Below are positions 39,501 through 52,835 of a DNA stretch of 64,000 nucleotides, piece after piece. The stretch's first letter is position 1; each line of letters begins with the position of its first letter. Origin of the DNA: Prinia subflava (taxonomy: Eukaryota > Chordata > Aves > Passeriformes > Cisticolidae); contig NC_086256.1 of the NCBI RefSeq assembly GCF_021018805.1, forward strand, positions 13,148,032 to 13,212,031, written 5' to 3'. A program made the translations under genes and the position numbers. Under the pieces are notes generated by a model. That model was not told the DNA's origin. It did no database searches and saw only the letters and a program-made list of their open reading frames with translations.

Positions 39501-42500
39501 CTCAGAAGCCGCTTAAGTTACATAACTTTTGACTCCATTATGAATATGCTGCATGCCAAGCCATGGATAAAATAGATCAACCATGCTGCAAAAAAAGAAT
39601 TCTAAAGGGTTTTTACTCTTATCCTATGCTCTCTGCCTGGTAGTCTCTTCTCCTGCAAGTCTGTTGCAGTGTTATTCCTAAGGATCAGACACTGTGCTTC
39701 AGGATTTTCCCTTGGATTTTCTATAGCTCTGCTCTAGCACTGTGCCTCTGAAATAAATGCCCCTTCGTAAAGCTCTGGGTTTATTTAAAGCCCCACGTTT
39801 CTCCCCTGAAACCTGCTCAACACATGAGGCATGATGCTGCACTCGTGCTCATTCGGTGTGAATAATCTGTGCAAATTGCTCAGATACAACGCTGCTGCAC
39901 TACTAAAGTTTTCATTAGTAAGTGAGCATAGCTGCAGGCTATTTATTTTGTCTAAATGGTGAAACGTTTAATTGGATCTTTTGAACTTATTACTTTTCAG
40001 CTGTGTGGATCTGCTTGGCTTAGTTGGTGTTCAGAGATGTACACTGCCTGTAATCCTGTGCTGCAGCTTGCACACAAATATGCATGCACGCAAATAATAT
40101 GACAATTATTATGATTGTGAAAATTACTGTGAAATTTCTCCTTCTTATTCCTCGGGTGGGGTTGCATTAGATACATTTTCTCTAAAGAACAGATCTCTTC
40201 TGCTTCATACTGTTACAGGGTGTGGGTTTGCACCTACGCGGATCTCACCAGGAGATTGTTCCATTTACTTTGCACACCTCATTGCATCTTTGATACTTAG
40301 TTTTACTGTCCTTGATTTACAACGATCTCCTCACAAACTCTGATTGGGCTAGTAGGCCTTTGGAATATGTGGTAGAAAGTAGTAGAGACAGAAAAGCGAG
40401 ATTATAACAGCACCTAAAAATACTGAGAGAAAGCAGGAGTTAAGTATTCTACTGGAATCCACTTTCTTTTTTCTTTTTTCATTTTTTTTCCACTCCCTGT
40501 TTTATCTGATGCTCCAGTTTCAGGTTAATGATAACCCCATAATAATAGCATTTACACCAACAAGAAAAATATTAGAACAAGGATGAACTGTAACAAGAAA
40601 AACTATTTCTGATAGCTTAGATGTGAGTAAGTGAAAAGATTCCTCATTTTAACAGTGACTGCTTTGAACTTAGAGACATGAATACTAAAAGGCAAATGGG
40701 TCATAACTAAATGTATTAAAGTTGTAAGAAGAGGTTGAAAGCAAGAAATATAGTTAAATTATTTTGCCATACAAGTCTGATACACATTCATTGATAGTGA
40801 ATCAGACTGGGTAATCTAAGAAAAGGCCTATGGGAGTTGCATATTTTATGCTGTGTTTTATTGTCTATTTGGAGTTTTTATGCTTAATGCCTACCCTTAG
40901 ACTCCCACAAGATTACATTGTATAAAGAAAGCACAATTAAATATTATTGCAAGTTTTTTATTGGGCAAATGGAAACAAGGCTATGATGCACTTTCTCCTA
41001 CAATATTAATTATACATTATTTAGCTTCCTTATATGTGTTTACTTGGTAATTAGGAAGATTCAACAAATCATCAATATTATATTTTAAAAGAAAACAGAA
41101 AGAAAAAAGCACACTTTTTTTTTTCTCTTCCCCCCAAATACTTTTTGTCCAAATCCCCCAGAGTTATTACTGTAATGGTCACATTGCCAAGTGCATAGAA
41201 AATCCCGGGGCTGGTTCATGAATTTTCAAACCAAGCTGTAGGATGCCTCACTGCTTTAGCAGTCATAGGGGAGTCACCAATATCTAGACACAGCTCTTAT
41301 GGCCAAATTCTGCTATCATACCTGCTCATATATTCCCTTTTTTTCTTTTAGATCATGAAAACTTCCAAGCACAGATCACTAAATCCATTTTCTCTTTCAG
41401 CTCGGTAAAATAGCTTTTTGCATACTTGTTCCCCTATAATAGTTTTGGGGCTTCTAACTTAAAAATAATTTTTAGAAAATCTTACAAATGAATAAGCAAC
41501 GTTGTCAGTGTGTCTTCCTGGGTTTTAGAAGGCCAGCCCCAGGATTATCTATCTATCCTTAGGGACATGTGGCTCTGTAGGATGTGTGCACTCGCTCACC
41601 CTGCATGGGAAGGGTTGTGCTTGAGCACTGTGGAAACAGCAGTGATGGCTGGCCAATCCTCCTTCAAATCCAGGCTTTATAGGAAGGCAGGATTTTCTCA
41701 GCAGGTCTTTTTTCCAGGCTTAGGTTAGGCTTAAATTGCTAACTCATTAGGTCTCAGTACGTAATAATGTATGGCTTGTGAGGTGAATTTGAAACCCAGA
41801 ATTTAAATACATTCCTTTTAATTTATCTGCTGTGGTATGTCTTTGTGCATACTTATGTATCAAAACACTCCTAAAAGAAAATCTCTATTCTCTATTTTAT
41901 ATGTAAGTTTTGTAATAAAACAGCATTTAAGTAATACCTGATGTCTTCATACACGTGTAACTTTGCATTTAACGACAGGAGCAGAGGTTTAGTGAATATA
42001 CATACAAAAGCAGAACCACATCTCACATGGCAGTTGTAGACCATTAGTACAGCTGTAAAGAGAGCTGCTCACTCTGGGTAACGAGGTTCAGGAATTTTTC
42101 AGTGTAAGTCATCACATGAAGTGCATTCATCCCTTATTCCCATCCCTTTTCACGCAGACTGCAGCTCACCCAGGGTGAATAAGGAACAAGAAGACCATAT
42201 GGAGTATGTGGTGCTACAGCTCGGAGTTTACGTGCCTCAAGTGGTGTTTAAGCAGGTTGCTGCAGGCAATATGCAGGAACATGCCGTCATGCTGGCTTTT
42301 AAGTATTTAATCAATATGCTGAAAGAGAAATATCATCAGAACTGACTTGAAAGTTTCAGAACATACAGAAGATAGTTTTTTTAATGTATCAACAGTGTTA
42401 TGAAAGAATAATTTTACTTACTAAATGTGGGTTTATATTGTATCTTTTATTTTTTTTTTAATAGTGAATTACATGTGGCTGTTTGCTGTGTTTGCATTTC

Positions 42501-45500
42501 ACCTTACTTAAGGAAACACTGCATTCACAGAAATGCAGCATTAGGAATACCCAAAATGATTTTTCTGGCTATACATTATTCCATATCCTTTTCAAAATAG
42601 CATGATGTTTCTTTTATGTCACTATCTTTGTCAAAGTGGTGTATGCAAAACAAAAGCATTTGAAGGATAAATTGCAATGTGGATGTTATTTCACACATAC
42701 CTTATTTTTGCAAACTGCAAGAACCACTTGTAAAGCATCTGTTGGTGTCTTTCTGTGTCAGCTGTGACTTGCCCACAAAGATGACCTCTTCCCTCAGTCA
42801 GCTGGTTTGATCCATGTAGGGCTAATGTCTTTCCAGAATCTGTTTCTCAGATCCCAGTGCTTCACTTTCTGGTCCAGTCATGATGCACTGTGTTTTTCAT
42901 TTGGATGCTGGAGTATTTGTTCAAGTCCATAGATTGTGCGTTTTCAATCTTCCTTAGAACAATGGTGAATAATGGCCCTTGGCAGGAGATAATGAAATTT
43001 TCTTAATTTATATTTTCAAGCAGAAGCTTCAATTGAAAATGGCATCCTATGGCCTGCAGACATAGCTCTAGTGCAAGTTTCAGGGGAGCTGTAATAATAA
43101 TGCAGTGCCAGCAGTGACGAGGCATGATAGGACAGTGAAGAAGCAATTTAAGAAAGAAAAGAGAATGTACCAAAGCTTTATTGTAGCATATCTAATGATC
43201 TGCTGAAGATTCCCAATAGCTTTGGGAGCATGACAGAAGAAACTAATGTTATCTTGCCAAAACAGAAGCCCCTGCTTAATCAGCAGAACAAGATTATTGA
43301 TTAAAACACCTCGCACAACAGATTGTACATAGAATCTCATCTCCATACATTGTACATGAAAAAGTGCAATAATAAGAATAAGGCAATAATAATAATTATA
43401 AAAAGCAAAAGCAATTTGTTGGGAATTGTATAAGTCAAGATTAGAGTTGAAATACAAACAAATTATCATGGAAAATACAGCTGTCCTTATAGCTGAGCTG
43501 AGAGGATGGATGCAGCAGGGACAGGGCTACATCATGAGCAGAAGATAATAACAGCCCTGCTGGAGCTGCTTTACTTTCCTTTTTCTTTCTGTATTCATCT
43601 GAAATGTGAAGGGCCATTCCTCATTTGCACAGTCTTCTTCCTGAGGTGAAAGGAGTTCAGACATTATACTGTAACTGTTAATTAAACACTCCATTTGATT
43701 TTTAGATTACTCTAAGTGATGCATGTGCATTATGAAGATGTAACCTTTCTTCATTCATACTAAAATACGGAAGAAACGGGTGTCAGAGTACACAATTGCT
43801 CCTTGCATTCATGAGAATAATGGTAATTCCTGCATTTCCCCTTGCAAAACTGTTGTCGCTGCTAGCACAAGAACCTGAATTACCATTCTTTCACTACTAC
43901 AGTTAGTCCTTTCCTAAATCGCATTTCAAAATGTAATTCATACATTACCTTTCCTAAATTAGCTGTTACTGAGTTTATACAGAATTCTTTGGCGATCTGC
44001 TGTATTTCCTTGTAAATTACAAGGTCATTGCATCATAAATCTTTGTGAATATTGTGAATTCTTCTTGAGTGTGAAGGCATTTCTCACTGTTAAATCATAT
44101 GAATTTTAAGACTGTACATAACCTTGGGAAATGTCTGTATTTTAAGATATGCTGGGGAAGTATGCAGTTATGTAGATTGCAGAACACTTAAATTGTATTT
44201 AAAACCTACAGAGAACTTAAACACTAGATTGCAAACACTGAAACACCAAAGTATTTGTGATTTGTCTTCTTAAGTTTGCAGAAATTACAGCTGGTTTGTA
44301 TCACACCTTCATTAGAACCATTCTAAAAGGGTTTGAATAGATGGACCAAATGAACAGTATATTCTGTACAAAAAATAACTTTGGTTGAAATGAATGAGGG
44401 ACTTCCAGTTATTTGCCAGTTCAGGTTTTTGAGGTTTGGATTTTTTTTTTCCCTGATGGTATCTAGGCAAATTTTGCAAATTCCAAGGCATTTTAGTTCT
44501 AAAATATTCTTGTTTTGGAGAATCCTGTGACACAAAAGGTGCTTGCCCATTACAAAAAGGAATGGGTCACCAGATTTAAGGCTGTAACACTGCAATATCC
44601 TCTCCTTAAGCATAGTGTTTCTGAGTATAAATGTTTCTTAAAATTATGATGTTCTGCTATGGCAGTGATGAGGTAGCTTTGATAATCTGTAGCCATGTAG
44701 GATAATCTGCTGTTTAGTGCTATTTTGTGGAGAGTAGAGTCTCTTTTGTCCAATATGCCACAGATTTTGTGCCTTCTTGTCTTTAAAAAGCTCAATTGAA
44801 ACCCTTACCGGTTTGTAAAATGTTTTTTTCTGCAGACAGTAGCAGAAGTATAGGCCAGTAGCTAACAGAGAAGTATCCCTGGTTTTACAGAGAAAAACAG
44901 AGCAGCAGAAAGAAGGCTTTAATTTATCCAGAAAACAAATCACAGTAGTGCAAATTCCCTGAATTACTTGTCTCAGAACTACCTCTACGAAGTTCACTTA
45001 TTCTACATCTCTTCTCTGTAACCCATGAATTAGGATTGGCAGCTGCTATCATTGCTGTTGGTTTTTCTTAAAAGTCTCACTCTAATGGAAATATGACCTC
45101 TAAATATGTAAAAAATGGTTACCTGAATGTCAGCTTATTAAACTGTGACTATCCTAACCAAGTGTCTTTCATTTGAAATATTAGAAGTGTATGTAAATTA
45201 CTCAGGTTTTATAAAATACAGCCAACAGTGCAGCAAAATCAGTGGTTTGAATAGGCAAACCTCCAACTTAAAGCACAAATATACTATTCATGTAGTGATT
45301 CAAGTAATTCCCCTTCTTGGGGAAGTGCTGATGGCCTGGTAGCACTGCTGTATCCTGCAGCAGTGGCAGAAATCGTTGGTTTGTAACTGGGGTCTTGGGT
45401 GAGGCCAAAGGGGGGCAAAAGGTGACCATATGCACAGCAGGTGAAGTTTTTCATAAAGGAATAGTTAAAAGTTTTTAGTGTCGTCAATTTCCTGTAAACA

Positions 45501-47058
45501 CAACTCGGTGCCTGAAGTCTGACACTTACTGTACAAAGAAAAAACCTGCATTTTCTTCTGAATTATTATTACACGTCCTTTTGATAAAACCTAGCATGAA
45601 GCTCTTCTCAGTTTCCTGGCTGATGGCAGCATTATGAGTCTTTTACTGGGAGAAAATTATCCTGAAGAAAACAACTCTTCACAGGGAAATCAGTCCATCA
45701 TTTTCCCACTGCTAAATATGACCTTGGTTAGCTTCATTCTCAAGCAATTTCTCCCAACACTTACTCATTTTATTTTGTAACAAATAAATAATTCTGTCTT
45801 AATTGCTGCTCATTTGAGTATAAAATAAAATTTTCATACAGCTCAAAGCTGTGGAAACCATCACACTGAATGATGCACTGGAAGTCTTGTAGGAATTGCT
45901 TTGGTTTCAGTGTAAGGTTTTTGCTAAAGAAACACAAACTTAAAGAAATTTGTTATAAAATCTTACATCCCAGATTTCTTCGTGCTGGTGGGTGTACCTG
46001 CAGTGTGGCACAGAAAAATCTCTGTAGAGAGGTAGTGCAGAGGCCTGTGAGGTTTGGGGCCACGTTGCCTTCTCGTGCTTCTGCAGCCTCCATCTGCAGC
46101 ACACACAGCAGCACCATGGCAGGCTGTGTGTGTGGGCACTTGCAGCATGAGCACAGCAGTTTTCTCAGCAGGCTGGCTGCACATTTCAGCACCCCAGCCT
46201 GGGCCTGAAGCCCCTGGGTGTGCCAGAGTCCGTGCAGACTCTCTAACATCCTGCAGGAGCTGCTGCACTGCCTGGCTGTGCCGATGGGCTGGGAGCGGGG
46301 CACCACTGTCTGTGCAATAGCTGTGCAGGGGAGCCGGCCTCGCCCTCTGGAGAAGGGGGCAGCTGAACTCCTCACCACCTGTCCGTATCCATGGTCGTGT
46401 ATTTCCAGTTAGTTCTGTAATTACGAGGCTTATGATGGTAGAAATAAGCAACTTGAAAAGAAAATATAAGAGGAAAAAGAAAAGAAGAGTTAACTGATTG
46501 AGTCAGAGAGCTTTTGTCTCTAAATTTGCTCAGCAGAGAGCCACAACATGTCCTGACTGGCTCTGTGCTACTTTGATTACTATATAAAAATGGAAGTCAT
46601 TTATATTAGACTGCTTTGTGTTTGCTGTACCTTTTATGAGGTAGCATGAATTATTCTAATACCTGTTGGCACTGTGGAAAGCCACTGATACAAGGCAGGT
46701 TATTTTAGCTTGGGTTATGTGGTATTCAGGGAATATGTGAAGAAGTAGGGCAGTAGAGAGATTGATGTACAGCTGGAGTCAAAGGCTAGTCTATTACTTA
46801 AATTCAAACTTCTGTTACTCAGTTTGCTGACAAACAAAACTAACCCCTGAGAAGATCAGCCAAGCTCTTTCCCTTTTAGTCACCAAACTGCCTGACCATC
46901 TCTTTTTTTTCTTCCTCATCCTTGTCACTGTTTTCCTGTATTACATTTTGACCATCTCGTCAAGGTTAGGTGATTGTTTGTTCACTTTTAACTTACGAGC
47001 TAATATTTGTTTTTCTAGGTTTGTTTTGTTCTGGAAAAAATAATAGTAGTGTAAAATC

Positions 47059-47086
47059 TATTATTATTATTATTATTATTATTATT
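47059..47086. repeat. (TAT)n microsatellite
   Basis: About nine perfect trinucleotide copies of TAT/TTA lie 760 bases upstream of the second lectin exon. The array is uninterrupted, so it is likely to vary in length between individuals. Confidence 0.92.
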
Positions 47087-47846
47087 GCCCTTCAAAAATT
47101 AAGTTCAGTAGATCCTCACAATTAGAGATGTAATAAAGTTCTTTGTAAAAAAAATGCATTTTATTTCATTATTAAGCAAATGATTTTTAAGTTTCCGTCT
47201 CCTCAAAAATACATCTGAACTAATTTTCTTGCCGTTCTTCTTTTCACTGTTTTTGTTATTTTCTCAAATGGTCATTCTTTACTGCTTCCTGTAGCCTAAC
47301 AGAGGAAGCTTAGAGTCCAACAATTACTCCTAAAATAATTAAAATGGAAATGCTAATGTTCTTTGTCTACAATAGCTCTTCCAACGAGAATAATTTCCTT
47401 GAATCATAAGAAAAATCTCTCTGAGATGTAAAACCATTCAGCATGATGTATATCTCTAAAGATGGAAGGAATTACTCATTGTTGTTATTATGCATGATTC
47501 AAAATTGCACATTTTTTCAATCACCATCTATGCATTTTGTTTTCATTTTATTGAACAGTAGTATCAAATCAGTAGAAACTTGGTACTTGATACAGCTATC
47601 TCAACCAGTGGGGACAGTTAAGATAGCACTGAGCTCCAAATTTAAAAGTATAAAGCCTGAACTAAAATATTGTCCTGAACTCTTATTTTTGGACTTTGGC
47701 TAATTAGTATTAATTAACTTTGTTGTCCTATGTATTGAACTGCCCAAGTGTGAAGAGAGTTAGTACTGAATGTAGTCCTTAAAGTATGAACTAGCAAATT
47801 AAATGTAATTTCAAATTAATTAGCTTGCTTTCTTTTCCCATTACAG

Positions 47847-47956
47847 GTGCAACAACCGAACACAGTGTATAGTAGTTACTGGGTCAGATGTGTTTCCTGA
47901 TCCTTGTCCTGGAACATACAAATATCTAGAAGTTCAGTATGAATGTGTTCCTTACA
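47847..47956 (+). CDS. ADGRL2: ADGRL2 exon: second part of rhamnose-binding lectin domain
   Basis: The exon completes the lectin domain (fragment residues 72-109). The acceptor is CCCATTACAG and the donor is TACA|GTAAGT, close to consensus. It opens with the third base of the split Arg codon and ends one base into the next codon, so the 110-base length fits both phases. The protein carries CNNRTQC, with an N-glycosylation sequon, and the RBL signature [16 protein letters not shown]. Cysteines at fragment residues 73, 79, 92 and 105 bring the domain total to the expected eight. The final A of the exon begins an Ile codon (joined to the olfactomedin exon) or a Lys codon (joined to the microexon at 52602). 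Reading through the donor would add about 49 intron-coded residues before a stop. Confidence 0.96.
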
Positions 47957-50900
47957 GTAAGTATAATCTTTTTATTCTTGCTCACTTCCTCTGGCCCTCA
48001 CAATTGAAGCTGGAGTGCTGTTACATGGAAAAGAAGCATATGTTTATGGCCCATGGACCCATTATGCATGCAAAGCACTTGCAGGCTAGGGCCTCCAATT
48101 AGCTTCACAAAGTGTGGAAGGAAGCCATGGTGTGATGCTGGCCAAGTGTCTGTCTGTGTTCTTAAGTGTTTGGCTTTTAAGGCTACTGTTTTTCCAGAAA
48201 ACAAACTCAAATTAGCTATTCAATAGGCCAGATAGAAATTTGTACTTTTGCCCGCAACCAGTTGCTGACAAATTGGCTTGGCTCACAGACTTGTAAAGCA
48301 GGAATTGACTTCAGTTTTAATCATGATCTACTTGAAAGGCTACCTGCTGCTGTGGTGACTTTGGGTGCACAGCAAAACCCAACACTGACATTCAGAGGCA
48401 AGTGACCCAGTTGGGGGACATTGTGAAAGGATTTTGTGCTTCTTTATAAATGAACACAGATTCAGAGTGAATAATTCATTAATAAGGTACTCACACTGTG
48501 GTCTTTAAAAGCAAAGGGGAAAAGAGTGAGAAAGAAGTGTTTGCTTTTAATTTAAAGACAAAATATCTGTTGTGCCTTGAATCAGCTACCAAAATAGAGT
48601 TTTTCACTGAAAACAAAGTGAATAGTAAAATCATGATGAGATAGAAAAGTGTGAAGTTATTGATGCTTCAGCAGTTTTGTACAATATTCTTTATAATGCC
48701 AAAGTTCAGTAGCTTCTTATTTCCTTGCAATAATTAATGCTTTTTTTATTGACGTGTATGCATGTTCATGAAAGTTCTGCAGATTCGACACTTTTAACTG
48801 GTTTTGCTTTCTTGTAAGGTCATTCTTTGCAGTGACTTCTCCCTCGTCCAGTAACTCAACAGAGAAATAGCTGTGCTTGCAATGGAATTTGAGCAGTGCA
48901 CTGATCATTCCCTTGAGTTATTATTAGGTGTGAATTTCTTGATCTGCAGTAATCCTTAACCAAAGTTGTATTTTCTGTTGGTACAGGAAACAGGCCAAGT
49001 CTGAGATGCAAAAACGCTGTGGTGACAGTATATATTGAAAAAGGAAGGAAATGAGTTCTGGCATAAGCACAGCTATGTCAAAACTGTCCATACTGTTTTC
49101 TGCAAAATTTGGAATTCTGAAACTAAAATACTACTCCGTACTGCTTCACCACACTGAACTTTCACTGTTGTTAAAGGCCAAGCACAGATCATCTGTTTTT
49201 CCTTCATTTCTGCTGTGTCATTGTGAAATGGTTGCTTGCTGATTTTTTTCCCTGTACCGTTTGTAGGTTTGGAAGCCTACTGCAAACAGTGATCCCTAGT
49301 ACCATTCCTCCTGTGTGTAGTACTGGTGGCTTGTTGTAACTGTTCTTCTTGTGCCACTTTTGAGGAGTGATGACTTACCCCAGCCTAACCAAAGTTTTGT
49401 TCCACAAAGACCACTTCTGCTTTAGCACTATTTTCATTCCCAAATTCTCAGAAAGAGGGCAGTGCATCTGATTCCAAAACCTGAGGTCAGTCACGTGACA
49501 AGAAGTTATGTTTCCAGTTCCAGTAGGCTAGCTCGTAGAGGAAAAAATGTAATGCAAATAATGTTCAAACATAATTTCTTGTGCTGTTTTAGGAAGAGAA
49601 GTGTGGATGTGTTCTACTGATTGGGTATTGCTATCTCCAGGAATCTTTTCTTTTCCAGTTTCAGAAGTATAGTGCCACAGCGCGGCCTACCCTGTACTCT
49701 AACTCGTAGTTACTTTAATTTTAAAGTGTTTATTTTTGCTTACTGTCAGTTGCATTGGCCTATCCTTTGAACTCTGTAATTCTGTGTCTATCATAATTCA
49801 GGATTCTGGATACCTTTCTGTTTTCAAAGTCTGTAAGTTTTGGAGTTTGTCAGCTGCAGCATGTACAGTGATGACACTGCCCAATTCCAGAACTGTAAGA
49901 GGCATCACCTGTCATTACCAGCAGTCATCAAAAAGATTGCCAGTTACTAAAATGAGTTTTGAAGGTTGATTTCAAATCACACTGTGCTTCAGTAGCCACT
50001 TGATCATTGACTCTCTTTCTTCCCTGTCCCACAAAGCCTATCCTGTTATTTTCCAAGTCTCTTTTTTTGAAGCCTGGTAAACTCCACTTATCAAGTCTAA
50101 AATTTATTTCCATATTTGTTCCAGAGCTCCTTATCTAAATTTACAGAATGACTGAAATCATTGCATTTGTAAATAGCAGCTGTCTAAGTGTAAGAGATTT
50201 CTTAGGGAAGTAGAATAAGCTTTTGTGGGCCCAGAAAGGGAGGAGTTTAGTGATGACAGCACTTTTAACCAAAGTTCATTTATTTAATGAATTTCATCTT
50301 CAGTTACTGCAAGACTGCAAAATTTGCAATATTCAGTGTGGTAGCTTTCAGTCCATGAGAGATTACAAACACCAATCATAATAGGTTTTGTGGTGAAAGG
50401 TGAGAGTTCTTACACACTGGAGTTGCTGTCACCCTTGTACAAAATGCAGTTTATGAGCTCCTCTGTGTCTTGCTGGCCTCCAGAAATACATAGCTGCTTT
50501 GCTTATTTGAAAGTACTTCATTTGCAAATTTAATTAAGTTTGAAAGTACCTAATAAATCCTTCCTTATTTTGCATTTCAAAGTGCAAACAAAAAAAAATT
50601 CCAACAAAACAACTTTTCAGATATTCAGTTGGATCTCCAACAAAAATTCCAGACAAATTTGATAGGCATTGCTTTGTCCTGAAATAGGAAGAATGTTACT
50701 TATTAAATTACAAAGAGGCTGAGAGTACTATACTTGACATTTCTCTCACTTATGCTGCACGATGTATGTTGGCACTTTGACTAACGGAAGTCTGCCCTTT
50801 TATAAAGAAGAACATCAAAAGTGCTATTTTGTATATCTTTGCATTTTTATTTTAAACCTATTTTGGACTCGGGAATTCAATAGAAAACATTTTAAAGTGT

Positions 50901-52601
50901 TTTATTCTCTCTCTCTGTGTATTGATTGGACTTTGCAGCATTTGTTTATTTCAATAAGCCCATCTGTCCCTGAAAAATGTGCAGCTGTACACCAGTGCAT
51001 GCAGAGCAGGCATGGCAGTAATGATTTTAGTTATCCCTATCTTTTCCCCCCATCTCCTATTACTAATTCTAAGCAGGTACAGTATCAATATTGATCTCTG
51101 GCGAGAAATAAGCACATGCATAGAAATTCACAAACAGAATCATCTGAAAGTCATTAAAACTAATGGTGAAACCCAAGAATTCACCTCAGAATACATCTTC
51201 TGTTTACTCAGATAAATCCAGAATTACAAATTACAGAAAAACGAGTATTTTGCCTAAAGATGTATAACAGTACAAAGGCTAGGAAAACTACTGCTCATTT
51301 TGAAAATATTGACCCCCTCCGGTTCTCCTGTAAAGTTATGGAATTGTTTCCTGAAGAAACACTAGATCAGATCAACCAATATCACTCTCAAAATAATCGC
51401 ACATAATTTTATTAAATGAAACTGAAAATCCAAAACTTTATATGAAACATATAAAAGCATTCTTCAGGATAATACTGTAATACTGAAAATGTAATAGCTG
51501 TGCAAATAGTTTTGATACACTTCCCTGGTATCAGCAGCTACTGTTACACAGATTGGTACATCTGTCATTTTCCAGGTCATTTTATGAAACCTAGGGAGCA
51601 TACTTCAAAGGCCACAGAGTATATGAAATAGGTTTTATTGCAAATAATTATTGAAAAGCTATTTACTAGCTGGGCTTCAGCTATATATCTTTCTGTAACT
51701 TCCTTAAAACTTCCTGGGGGAAAAATTGCTACAGTAATATAACTTTCTTAATTGGGTTCGGTTTATGTCTTCCATGTATGGTGGCAGGATGGATGTTTGT
51801 TTTAAACACAATATGGCTGTCCTTGCATACTAGCTTGCTGTTTCGGGCTTAATCGATGATGCTGGAGAATATCTGAATGAGCTAATTGTTAATTTTTTCC
51901 TCTCTTTTCCTCTTGCTTACTGTGCTTTTGCTTCTTTTTTTCTAGATGTTTTTGCTTATTCCTTCTAGTCTGATTTTGCAGTTATAGACTAAGAAGTGGC
52001 AAAAGTTCTCAAGATTAACATTCAGGAAAACAAATAAAATAAAGCCTAAGGAGAGCCAAAGGGTGCAAGCTGCTTTCTTTACAAGAAAGAAAAGCAGGGA
52101 AATGTCTGGGGGAAGGATGGGGGAGGTTCAATACTCACATATGCAAACCTATACAATTAATATACTGAATTTTGTATTTCTAATTATCAATTAATATATG
52201 TATATGTGCAGTTGCACATATATGATAAATTATTATGTTGCTTAAAACCCAACTTGATTAGCATTATACTTTTAGAAGAAGAAGGGTGTATATAGCATGT
52301 ATTAGTAAAGTAATTCATTATTTATTCAGGTTCACTAAGTGAAACTACATGCCAACATGTCTGTATTCCCTCCTTAATCTACTAAAATGATTGATCCGTG
52401 TTCATTTGTGTAACCGTAGAATCTCTCTCCTGCTAGGTTATCCTGTTGTCTGTTTCTCTTTATCCAATATAGTGCAGTTCTTATTCTCCCTATATTTAGC
52501 GTCTGTTACTAATTTAATCTTTTAGCCTAATAGTCAATTTATGTTAATCTTCTTTCTTTTTTCCTTGCACTTTTTTATTTTTCTTCCGATGCTTAAAATA
52601 G
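47957..52601 (+). other. ADGRL2 intron upstream of the microexon (about 4.6 kb)
   Basis: This phase-1 intron is AT-rich and contains no further exon that I can support. The final 40 bases hold the microexon acceptor region described separately. A hairpin-forming inverted repeat (TATATGTGCA, GT, TGCACATATA) lies at 52201-52222. TGCATG words (RBFOX-type) occur, for example near 48065 and 48770, but are far from the microexon. Confidence 0.85.
52561..52601 (+). promoter_or_regulatory. Microexon acceptor region with pyrimidine tract and UGC motifs
   Basis: A T/C-rich tract (about 52561-52587) is followed by TGC at 52590-52592, then an A-rich weak acceptor ending AAAATAG at 52601. A second TGC lies at 52566-52568. 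In vertebrates the neuronal factor SRRM4 (nSR100) promotes microexon inclusion by binding UGC motifs placed between the pyrimidine tract and the AG. The layout fits that class, but actual regulation by SRRM4 is inferred. Confidence 0.5.
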
Positions 52602-52616
52602 AAGTGGAGCAAAAAG
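52602..52616 (+). CDS. ADGRL2: ADGRL2 alternative 15-base microexon (KVEQK, lectin-olfactomedin hinge)
   Basis: The 15 bases AAGTGGAGCAAAAAG lie between an AG (52600-52601) and a GTAAAT donor. The phase matches both neighbours: the preceding exon supplies A, giving A|AA GTG GAG CAA AAA G|TT. Inclusion replaces the junction Ile by KVEQK plus Val, so the sequence becomes CVPY-KVEQK-VFVCPG instead of CVPY-IFVCPG. This is the known latrophilin splice insert between the lectin and olfactomedin domains (splice site A), which in paralogues tunes teneurin binding and receptor clustering. It is far too short to be found by open-frame searches. Phase, residue identity and position all agree, so the call is strong although no transcript evidence is available here. 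Confidence 0.93.
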
Positions 52617-52835
52617 GTAAATAACGTATACAGTCCAAACCCCAGCTCCTTGTTATGTGCCTTATGGATGTTAACCTCTTCCCTTCCCCTCCCCACAACA
52701 CTCTTATATTATGATAATCAGCAGGATCTCATAAGTACACCTCATAAAGAAGTCGACTATTTGCAATAAAGTGACTTGGCTGCTTAAAGTAGGTGGCGGG
52801 GTATAGTGTCTGAAGTACTTGGGCTGGAGGGAAGA

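Larger units (their letters stand above)
27458..47846 (+). other. ADGRL2 intron within the lectin domain (about 20.4 kb)
   Basis: This phase-2 intron separates the two lectin exons. I see no additional ADGRL2 exon in it. It contains a CR1 fragment at 27981, hairpin-forming inverted repeats at 28102 and 31377, a 12-base tandem repeat at 32994, a tRNA-like A-box at 35039, a TTA microsatellite at 47059, and candidate conserved non-coding stretches around 34.85-35.21 kb. A GC-rich patch at 46.04-46.4 kb and an unrecognised 74-codon open frame at 42121-42345 carry no known function. The remainder is AT-rich and unremarkable. Confidence 0.9.

Noticed and set aside
45953..46451. Overlapping long open frames on both strands in a GC-rich patch
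   Set aside because: They overlap on both strands, lack recognisable domains, and fit the high local GC content that lowers stop frequency.
52201..52222. Inverted repeat TATATGTGCA-GT-TGCACATATA as a possible microRNA hairpin
   Set aside because: The stem is only about 10 pairs, far shorter than a microRNA precursor, and lies in AT-rich sequence where such palindromes are common.
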